Notes under the pieces: model-generated
The model's input: only the letters and a program-made list of their open reading frames with translations
Databases searched by the model: none
What the model was told of the DNA's origin: nothing
Made by a program: the position numbers and the translations under genes
Part shown: positions 1 through 5,645 of the stretch, one piece after another
Numbering within the stretch: position 1 is the stretch's first letter
Layout: each line of letters opens with the position of its first letter
Assembly (NCBI GenBank): GCA_964434955.1
Contig: CAYSXI010000260.1
Coordinates: forward strand, 1 to 5,645
Direction of reading: 5' to 3'
Source of the DNA: JANQLU01 sp964434955
GTDB lineage: Bacteria > Planctomycetota > Planctomycetia > Pirellulales > Pirellulaceae
DNA: 5,645 bases

Positions 1-2420
1 GTGACCATATCGTCGAAACGAATCCGGACGTTTTCCCAATAAGGATGCCCCACGATTTGGGAAACGAATCGATCGACATCATCGCGTGCTGTTTTCAGGC
101 GCGTCTCGGCCATTTCCCTGAGGTCGTTCGACTTCAAGTCGACGGAAGGGTCAAATCCCATTTCCCAATAGAAACCCTCGTCGAAATGGGCGCTAAAAAT
201 GATGCCGCGGATTCGATTATCAAACATCACGGAGAGCGAACGGTTCAGCGGCTCCCACGCTCCCGCCATTAACTTCTGACCTTCTTCGTTGAACAACGCA
301 CTCTGAAGCAGGATCGCCGTGAAGTGCCGATTGCGATCAGTCCGTTTTGCGAGTGCTCCGAGACTTCCATCCAACCTTGTGATGCCTCCCGATTCGACGA
401 CCGGCATCACATGTTTTCGCGGCCCAAACAGGAATGCCTCGATTTTTTGGTCTTCGCCGCTATCCTCCGCCGGCGGAAAGAAGAAAACTTCGTCGCCGCG
501 CTCGTAGAAAGGAACTCCGTTTTCCGTCGTTTTCAGGGCCATGTCTGACCAACGGGCAATCAGTTTTGATTCGACCATCGGGTCTTTCAAACGAACCACG
601 CTGCAAAAGTCATATTGATTCGTATCACTATGGAACGAGACGAGCAGATGTTCCACTTCGTTCACCGTGCAGCCACATCGTTCCCCGAGTCCCTCAAGGA
701 ATTGAGGAGCCGCGGGGCCAAATGCCTGAAGCGATTTCTTGCCATCTTCCAATTCATAAATGGCCGCGGCCCGAATGGCCAGAATCATCCGCGCCGAGGG
801 CGGAACGAGTTGATAAGCCAACGGATTTCCGGCCGTCGGTGATTGCCAGAGTCTTGTTCCATCGTCTTCGTACAATTCCTGCTTGTAGCTGATACTCTTA
901 TCAACAAGCTTGGTCGTGCCGGGCGGAGTCGCAATGGTCGCAACCGGTTTTTTTTGCTTCTCGGTGGCCTTGCGCACGGCTTCGTCAATGGCCGCCTGAT
1001 TGTTGGCGTTCCGATCTCCCTGTCCGATTTGATAACCAATGATCAGAAAGGTGACGACGAGACCAAGAATGACCGCTGAGATGCCACTGGCAAACAAGAG
1101 CTGTCGACGGCGTGCGGCGGCCGCAGAATAAGCTTCCTTGGATGACGCCAGCTTGGAACTCGATTCTTCCGATTCAACAAGGTGGATCGTGTTTTTCTTT
1201 TCGTCGACCTCTTCTTCAATTTCAAAGTGCATTCCGCCCGAGTTGAGTCCCGAATCGGGCTGCCAACTAGCCATGTATTCCAAATATTTTTCAAGCGTCG
1301 GCGCGGCCGCTGGCTGAACGTCGTCAGCCTTGCCATCTTTCTTGGCGTCTTTCTTATTGAGGGCCTTGAGCCTGGATGTGATGTCGCCAAGTTCTTTCGT
1401 GCGCTTGGCCGGATCCGCCTTGAGCATTGACTCCATCAATTCGTTGAGCTCGGGTGCGTATCCCATTTTCTTGGGATCGGCCAAATCCAGCTTCGTACCT
1501 TGCTCTTTCGCACTGGACTTGACGCGCGGGTATTTGCCGGAAAGAAGCCGATGAAGCATCATCCCGATCGAATAGACGTCGGACGCGGGAAGTTTCAACT
1601 TGGAATCCGCCAGAACCTCGGGTGCCAAGGTAGCTGCGGCATCTCGACTCAAACTTTCTTTGCGGCTCGATTCTTGATCGCCCGACGGCTTTCCGTTCAC
1701 CTTCGCTTTGGAATCTGATTTACCATTGGACTCCGTTTTTTCCAAAGCCATTGCCCCGAGCTTTCCCGCGAGAAACGGAGGAAGAATCCGGAGGCAGTTG
1801 TTCGTATCAAAAAGAATGCAATCCAACGTCAGCTGCCCATGAACGTATTCCTGATCATGAAATGCCTGGATCACCTCCGTCAGACGCCCCAGGTTTCGCC
1901 CGCAGCGGTCCTCGGACATTCTTGTTTTTTCCGGGACCTTTTCCTGAAGAAGGGTTCCACCGACATCATCAATCGCGATCAACCGGTACTCGGGAAGGGT
2001 CAAGACGTCGAGGACTTTTACCATCGCCGGATGATCAACGTTTTGCCAAGCATCCGCGTCCTTCGCGATATCATCCCAATCTGCAAAGCTTTGTTCCTGG
2101 TCACCGGCAAGAAAATAAAGCAGGACCTTGTGACCCGATGGGACGTGGACCGCTCGAAACAATGCCCAGTTGGCATCACCTGTCAGGCGTTCGTAGACGC
2201 TGTAATTTCCGTAGGTCAATCGCTCCGCGTATCCATGTCGAAGAACATCCGCCTGAAATCGACTGAGTACTTTTTCTTCCACCAGCCAATTTGCAATCGC
2301 TTTGGGGCCTTGGGAAGTCGGTGAGGAATTCTGGAATCTGGCCGCGAGCGAAGGGACGGTGCCATCCGGAAGCAGTTTGCTGCGCGTGAGTTCCTGCCAA
2401 AAATTTACATTGCCTGCCAT
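1..2420 (-). CDS. Membrane-anchored Ser/Thr pseudokinase, receptor-like, planctomycete type (3' end outside window)
   Basis: An open frame of 806 codons runs without a stop from ATG at 2420 to the window edge. Seen, by residue: a helical N-terminal module (about 1-70); a protein-kinase-like fold (about 72-355); a charged linker (about 356-436); RRR followed by one hydrophobic helix (about 441-463); then an outer domain (470 onward). The kinase fold is recognised by HP at 130-131, HGQL at 194-197, APE at 266-268, DVYSIG at 281-286 and the late Arg340. Catalytic residues are missing: Tyr102 replaces the VAIK lysine, Asp121 sits at the alpha-C glutamate, HGQL replaces HRDL with Thr198 and Cys201 at the Lys and Asn positions, and LPPF (213-216) replaces DFG. 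The glycine loop keeps one glycine (81). Inferred: a kinase-dead signalling or scaffold protein, kinase domain cytoplasmic (RRR on that side) and C-terminal domain outside. The start is supported by an AGGAAAG site and an in-frame stop upstream at 2475-2477. Its partner is unknown. Confidence 0.85.
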   Translation of the reverse strand, partial: MAGNVNFWQELTRSKLLPDGTVPSLAARFQNSSPTSQGPKAIANWLVEEKVLSRFQADVLRHGYAERLTYGNYSVYERLTGDANWALFRAVHVPSGHKVLLYFLAGDQEQSFADWDDIAKDADAWQNVDHPAMVKVLDVLTLPEYRLIAIDDVGGTLLQEKVPEKTRMSEDRCGRNLGRLTEVIQAFHDQEYVHGQLTLDCILFDTNNCLRILPPFLAGKLGAMALEKTESNGKSDSKAKVNGKPSGDQESSRKESLSRDAAATLAPEVLADSKLKLPASDVYSIGMMLHRLLSGKYPRVKSSAKEQGTKLDLADPKKMGYAPELNELMESMLKADPAKRTKELGDITSRLKALNKKDAKKDGKADDVQPAAAPTLEKYLEYMASWQPDSGLNSGGMHFEIEEEVDEKKNTIHLVESEESSSKLASSKEAYSAAAARRRQLLFASGISAVILGLVVTFLIIGYQIGQGDRNANNQAAIDEAVRKATEKQKKPVATIATPPGTTKLVDKSISYKQELYEDDGTRLWQSPTAGNPLAYQLVPPSARMILAIRAAAIYELEDGKKSLQAFGPAAPQFLEGLGERCGCTVNEVEHLLVSFHSDTNQYDFCSVVRLKDPMVESKLIARWSDMALKTTENGVPFYERGDEVFFFPPAEDSGEDQKIEAFLFGPRKHVMPVVESGGITRLDGSLGALAKRTDRNRHFTAILLQSALFNEEGQKLMAGAWEPLNRSLSVMFDNRIRGIIFSAHFDEGFYWEMGFDPSVDLKSNDLREMAETRLKTARDDVDRFVSQIVGHPYWENVRIRFDDMV

Positions 2421-2643
2421 AATCTTTCCTGTTCCGCACCGGGCTTTTGCCGCATATTTTTTCCGCGACAAGCTTCATTTTGGCCAAATACGCATGTACG
2501 AAAAGCGGCCATAAAGTTATCGTAACGGTGATGACGTAACAGCTTCCGGTTGTCCTTTTTATTTTACCAGATTGTTCGCAAAATTGCCGGTAACTTCGGG
2601 GCAATGAGAGAACAGTCGGTTTTGCTTTTCGCCGAGAAAACCC
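2421..2643. promoter_or_regulatory. Divergent intergenic region between the pseudokinase gene and gdhA
   Basis: These 223 bases separate two genes transcribed away from each other, so promoters for both must lie here or just inside. I did not find a -35/-10 pair close enough to consensus to call. Visible elements are a perfect 10-bp palindrome TTTGGCCAAA (2479-2488), an interrupted palindrome GTTA-TCG-TAAC (2516-2526), and CGTAAC twice in the same orientation (2521-2526 and 2535-2540, 14 bases apart), with a third GTAAC at 2590-2594. These could be operator sites, but motifs this short can occur by chance. Just before gdhA, TTTTC (2626-2630) and GAAAA (2636-2640) could form a small hairpin over the weak ribosome-binding region. 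Confidence 0.45.
2424..2430 (-). promoter_or_regulatory. Ribosome binding site of the pseudokinase gene
   Basis: On the minus strand the sequence AGGAAAG lies just upstream of the ATG at 2420, with six bases between the AGGA core and the start codon. This is a normal Shine-Dalgarno spacing and supports the chosen start. The only other upstream start-like codon in frame before the stop at 2475-2477 is a TTG at 2471-2469, which I consider unlikely. Confidence 0.6.
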
Positions 2644-3903
2644 ATGAATGATACCGCTGTCCACGAAACTCCAATGACGGCCAGTGAAGCCGTTTCCTGG
2701 TATTTTGAACGAGCAGCCGATCAAATCGACCTCGACGACAACACGCGGCGTCTATTGAAAATGCCAAAACGTGAAGTCACGGTCGAAGTTCCCGTGGAAA
2801 TGGACGACGGTTCACTTCAGACGCTGGTCGGGTATCGCGTCCAGCACAACAACTCACGTGGACCCATGAAAGGCGGTTTGCGTTATCACTGGGAAGTCGA
2901 TCTCGACGAGGTCCGTGCACTCGCTTCATTGATGACCTGGAAGACCGCCGTCGTCAACATTCCTTACGGCGGGGCAAAGGGAGGCATTTGTGTCGACCCT
3001 CGTAAGTTAAGTCGCAAAGAAATGCAGCGCGTCACTCGAAAGTTCATCGATCAGATTCACGAGATCATCGGTCCCGACAAAGACATTCCGGCGCCGGACA
3101 TGGGAACCAACGCGGAAGTGATGGCGTGGATGCGAAACCAGTTTGAAAAATATCATGGCTTTAGTCCGGCCTGCATCACCGGGAAACCGGTTGAAGACTA
3201 CGGTGCGAAAGGTCGTGAAGAAGCAACGGGCCGAGGTGTCGGTATCCTTGCCTTCAAGTTGCTCAATCGGCTTGGACGTCGCCCCCAGGATATTCGGGTT
3301 GCCATTCAGGGTTTCGGTAACGTGGGTTCCCACGCCGCCAAGTTTCTCTACGAGTCCGAATTCAAGGTCGTTGCGATTAGCGACATCAGCGGCGGTTATT
3401 ACAAGGACGACGGAATCGATATTCCGGACGCGCTTCGTTACGTCATCGCCAACGGTTCGTTGGCGGACTATGACAAAGCCGACCTGATAACCAACGACGA
3501 GCTTCTCGAAATGGATGTTGAGATGTTGATTCCGGCTGCACTGGGTGGCTGCATCACGCGTCACAATGCCCATCGAATCAAAGCACAATACATCATTGAA
3601 GGTGCCAACGGCCCTGTCACGGCTGGCGCCGACCCAATTCTGGACGAGAAAGGCACCGTGGTCTTGCCAGACATTCTGGCAAATGCCGGCGGCGTGACGG
3701 TTTCTTACTTTGAGTGGGTTCAAAATCGCCAGTACTACAGTTGGGATCTTAACCGTGTCCGCCAACAGTTGGACTCGGTATTGTCCAAGGCATTTGAAGA
3801 TGTCTGGCAAGAATCCAACGAGCGCAAAGTCAGCTTTCGGACAGCGGCTTTCATCATCGCGATTCAGCGCGTTGTCCGGGCAACCGAATTAGCTGGAATC
3901 TAA
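2644..3903 (+). CDS. gdhA: Glutamate dehydrogenase (Glu/Leu/Phe/Val dehydrogenase family), probably NAD-linked
   Basis: A complete 419-residue cytoplasmic enzyme, the usual length for hexameric bacterial and archaeal glutamate dehydrogenases. It interconverts glutamate with 2-oxoglutarate plus ammonium, linking nitrogen assimilation or glutamate catabolism to the TCA cycle. Seen: GPMKGG (73-78) with substrate-binding Lys76; Lys100; PYGGAKGG (107-114) with catalytic Lys112; PAPDMGT (149-155) with catalytic Asp152; the Rossmann fingerprint GFGNVG (223-228); and VSYFEWVQN (353-361), where Ser354 and the SYFEW pattern point to glutamate rather than leucine, valine or phenylalanine. Asp247 at the end of the second Rossmann strand suggests NAD rather than NADP preference; this is an inference from family knowledge. 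The frame has a stop at 2605-2607 and no start between it and the ATG at 2644, so the start is well fixed, although the ribosome binding site (GAG at 2634-2636) is weak. The MutS-like gene follows after 68 bases on the same strand. Confidence 0.95.
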   Translation: MNDTAVHETPMTASEAVSWYFERAADQIDLDDNTRRLLKMPKREVTVEVPVEMDDGSLQTLVGYRVQHNNSRGPMKGGLRYHWEVDLDEVRALASLMTWKTAVVNIPYGGAKGGICVDPRKLSRKEMQRVTRKFIDQIHEIIGPDKDIPAPDMGTNAEVMAWMRNQFEKYHGFSPACITGKPVEDYGAKGREEATGRGVGILAFKLLNRLGRRPQDIRVAIQGFGNVGSHAAKFLYESEFKVVAISDISGGYYKDDGIDIPDALRYVIANGSLADYDKADLITNDELLEMDVEMLIPAALGGCITRHNAHRIKAQYIIEGANGPVTAGADPILDEKGTVVLPDILANAGGVTVSYFEWVQNRQYYSWDLNRVRQQLDSVLSKAFEDVWQESNERKVSFRTAAFIIAIQRVVRATELAGI

Positions 3904-3971
3904 TTGAAATCGATGGCCTATTGTTGCTTTCCCATTCCATTGATCGACCAAGCAATTGAAGGGCCAGGAAA
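3904..3971 (+). other. Short gap between gdhA and the MutS-like gene, including its ribosome binding site
   Basis: This gap is 68 bases long. It holds no GC-rich hairpin followed by a T run, so there is no clear intrinsic terminator after gdhA and read-through into the next gene is possible. GAAGGG at 3958-3963 lies eight bases before the ATG at 3972 and is the better Shine-Dalgarno candidate. AGGA at 3966-3969 is only two bases from the start and probably too close. Confidence 0.5.
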
Positions 3972-5645
3972 ATGAATCCATCCCAATCCGATGAATCGGG
4001 TTGTCGATATTCCAAGATTCAGCGTGAAGCCGAAACTTTGATTCGCCAACAGGGATTCCAATGGAGCCTGATGGCTTATCCGCGCGGTGCCTTGTTTTTA
4101 TTGGCCATCGCTTGCGTGGTTTGTGCCTTCGCCCAGGTTGGCGGACTTTTCCAAGTCTGGTTCTGGCTGGCGGGCCTGTTGTTTGTCGGTTTTCTGGTGA
4201 TTGCCGCCTATCACACCAATCTTGAACTGGCGATGGATTCGGCTCGACGACGACTTCGATACGCGAAACGTTCGATCGCTCGAAAGGAACGGGATTGGCA
4301 AAATCTGCCAAAATCCAATGTTGAACCATTCGACGGTTTTGAAAACGTTGCCAAGGACCTCGACCTGTTCGGCCAGGAGTCTTTGTTTCAATTGACAGGG
4401 ACCGTCTACACCCAATTCGGTATTGAACGATTCCGCAGCTGGATATCGGAAGGTGCGTCCACGGCAGAAGTCAAACAGCGGCAGGAAGCCGTCGCGGAAA
4501 TGATGGATCATGACGAATGGCGTGACCGGTTTTCGCTGGATTGCGAGTACCTTGGGGCGAGTTCCACAGGTCCGGCGGCCTTTTCCGAATGGTCTGAAAG
4601 CGAGCCTTGGCTCGCCAAACGTGGCTGGCTACTCTGGATGGCGAGAATCCTCGGAGCCGCAGTTTTGCTTTCGCTGTTCGCAACGATCTTTGGCTTGCTG
4701 CCCAAAGAGATCGGGCTACCGGCATTGTTCGGGTTCATCATCGTCAACTTCTTTATCAGCGTTTTTTTTGCAGGTCGAATTCACGAAGTCTTCAATTCCA
4801 TCGCGTCAAAGAAAAAAGAAATTGACGTGTATCAAAAGCTTTTTGGTGACATCAAAGCCATGCAGGTCAACTCCACCATGTTGACCCAACTAAAAGAACA
4901 AATGACCAGCAGCCAGTCGGGGGCCATTCATCGCCTCAATAGTCTTGGCGGTCTTGTTTGGATGGCCAACTTGAGACGCAATGGCATTCTGTTTCTCGCT
5001 TATTTGTTCTTGCAGTTCTTTTTCAATTGGGATGTCCACGTCCTTGATTTGCTTGAGCGATGGCAAAAACGTAACGGAAGATATGTCCGCGATTGGTTTG
5101 TTGCCTTGGGCGCCTGGGAGTGCATCAACAGCCTCGCCAAGCTTGCCAGCGACCAACCGGATTGGCAATTCCCGGAAGTCGTCGATTTTGAACCCGACGA
5201 AATACAAATTGAAGGAGAAGAGATTGGGCATCCGCTTTTGCCGGATGGGATTCGAGTTTGCAACAACGTTTCCGTTGGACCTCCCGGATCCGTTCTTCTC
5301 GTGACAGGTTCCAATATGTCCGGCAAGAGCACGCTGCTACGCAGTCTCGGTGTGAATCTTGTGCTGGCCCAGATGGGTTCGGTCGTTTGTGCCAAACGCC
5401 TGAAATGCACCCCCATGCGAATTGAAACGAGCATGCGGATTCACGACGACCTCGCCAGCGGCGTGTCATTCTTCATGGCCGAATTGAAACGCCTGAAAAT
5501 GGTTGTTGATATCGCCAATTCAAGGGAACGCAACAAGCCGTTACTTTTCTTGCTTGACGAAATCCTGCAAGGCACGAATTCCGGAGAAAGGCATATTGCG
5601 GTAACTCAGGTCGTCCATTCGCTGATTCGACGTGGGGCCATCGGG
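3972..5645 (+). CDS. Membrane-embedded MutS-family ATPase, no mismatch-recognition domain (3' end outside window)
   Basis: An open frame of 558 codons continues past the right edge. The C-terminal part is a MutS-type ABC ATPase: Walker A GSNMSGKST (446-454), a strand region ending LAQMGS (465-470), DDLASG (492-497) followed by FFMAELKRL as in the canonical DDLASGRSTFMVEM block, and Walker B LLFLLDE (524-530) followed by a QGTNSGER version of the D-loop region. Residues about 120-220 and 270-335 resemble the MutS core/lever region. Hydrophobic segments lie at about 40-56, 61-79, 223-243, 249-268 and perhaps 338-353, so the lever-like region is interrupted by a membrane hairpin. The N-terminal mismatch-binding domain with its Phe-x-Glu motif is absent, so classic mismatch repair is unlikely. 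Inferred: an ATP-driven membrane protein, perhaps acting on DNA or on a partner protein at the membrane; the substrate is unknown. An in-frame stop at 3957-3959 with no start in between fixes the start at 3972. It may share a transcript with gdhA. Confidence 0.85.
   Translation, partial: MNPSQSDESGCRYSKIQREAETLIRQQGFQWSLMAYPRGALFLLAIACVVCAFAQVGGLFQVWFWLAGLLFVGFLVIAAYHTNLELAMDSARRRLRYAKRSIARKERDWQNLPKSNVEPFDGFENVAKDLDLFGQESLFQLTGTVYTQFGIERFRSWISEGASTAEVKQRQEAVAEMMDHDEWRDRFSLDCEYLGASSTGPAAFSEWSESEPWLAKRGWLLWMARILGAAVLLSLFATIFGLLPKEIGLPALFGFIIVNFFISVFFAGRIHEVFNSIASKKKEIDVYQKLFGDIKAMQVNSTMLTQLKEQMTSSQSGAIHRLNSLGGLVWMANLRRNGILFLAYLFLQFFFNWDVHVLDLLERWQKRNGRYVRDWFVALGAWECINSLAKLASDQPDWQFPEVVDFEPDEIQIEGEEIGHPLLPDGIRVCNNVSVGPPGSVLLVTGSNMSGKSTLLRSLGVNLVLAQMGSVVCAKRLKCTPMRIETSMRIHDDLASGVSFFMAELKRLKMVVDIANSRERNKPLLFLLDEILQGTNSGERHIAVTQVVHSLIRRGAIG

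Noticed and set aside
1751..2324. Two plus-strand open frames of 171 and 161 codons
   Set aside because: Both overlap the kinase-fold part of the minus-strand pseudokinase gene, whose HP and HGQL landmarks lie there; their translations are low-complexity and unlike proteins.
2550..2594. TTGTCC or TTGTTC as a -35 box for gdhA
   Set aside because: No acceptable -10 box lies 16-18 bases downstream of either, so no promoter is called.
2176..2724. Minus-strand open frame of 182 codons spanning the divergent gap
   Set aside because: It overlaps both the true pseudokinase start and the gdhA start in another frame and has no recognisable domain or ribosome binding site.
3007..3810. Long minus-strand open frame of 267 codons opposite gdhA
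   Set aside because: It lies wholly antisense to a certain glutamate dehydrogenase gene, resembles no known protein and is explained by the codon pattern of the real gene.
3909..3944. Possible hairpin ATCGATGG / CCATTGAT after gdhA as a terminator
   Set aside because: The stem is 8 bp with one G-U pair, the loop is 20 bases and no T run follows, so it does not fit an intrinsic terminator.
4762..4769. Run of eight thymines in the MutS-like gene
   Set aside because: It encodes Val-Phe-Phe inside a transmembrane segment, where TTT codons are expected, and the frame continues normally on both sides.
4890..5469. Minus-strand open frames opposite the MutS-like gene
   Set aside because: They are antisense to the MutS-like coding region, including Walker A, and have no protein-like features of their own.

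Overview
The window looks like chromosomal DNA from a planctomycete (possibly the Pirellulaceae or Planctomycetaceae). This is inferred from protein architecture, not from any marker gene. The left-hand gene has the layout I associate with planctomycetal receptor-like kinases: a short helical N-terminal module, a kinase fold, one transmembrane helix and an outer domain that opens with a PPSARMIL-type motif. Base composition is moderate to slightly GC-rich and even throughout, with no sign of recent transfer. I see no tRNA, rRNA, CRISPR array, insertion sequence or phage gene.

Layout: (1) Bases 1-2420, minus strand: the first 806 codons of a large membrane protein whose 3' end lies beyond the left edge. 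Its kinase domain has lost every catalytic signature (VAIK lysine, HRD aspartate, DFG aspartate), so it is a predicted membrane-anchored pseudokinase. (2) Bases 2421-2643: a 223-bp divergent intergenic region that must carry the promoters for both directions; it has short palindromes and repeats but no convincing sigma-70 promoter. (3) Bases 2644-3903, plus strand: a complete 419-aa glutamate dehydrogenase with all expected catalytic residues. (4) Bases 3904-3971: a 68-bp gap without a convincing terminator. (5) Bases 3972-5645, plus strand: the first 558 codons of a MutS-superfamily ATPase that lacks the mismatch-recognition domain and carries four or five predicted transmembrane segments; its 3' end lies beyond the right edge.

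The two plus-strand genes could be co-transcribed. The pseudokinase gene is divergent and may share regulatory DNA with gdhA. No shared pathway links the three genes from sequence alone. The two most interesting items are the kinase-dead receptor-like protein and the membrane-embedded MutS relative. Neither is certain to be undescribed as a family, but the function of each is unknown.
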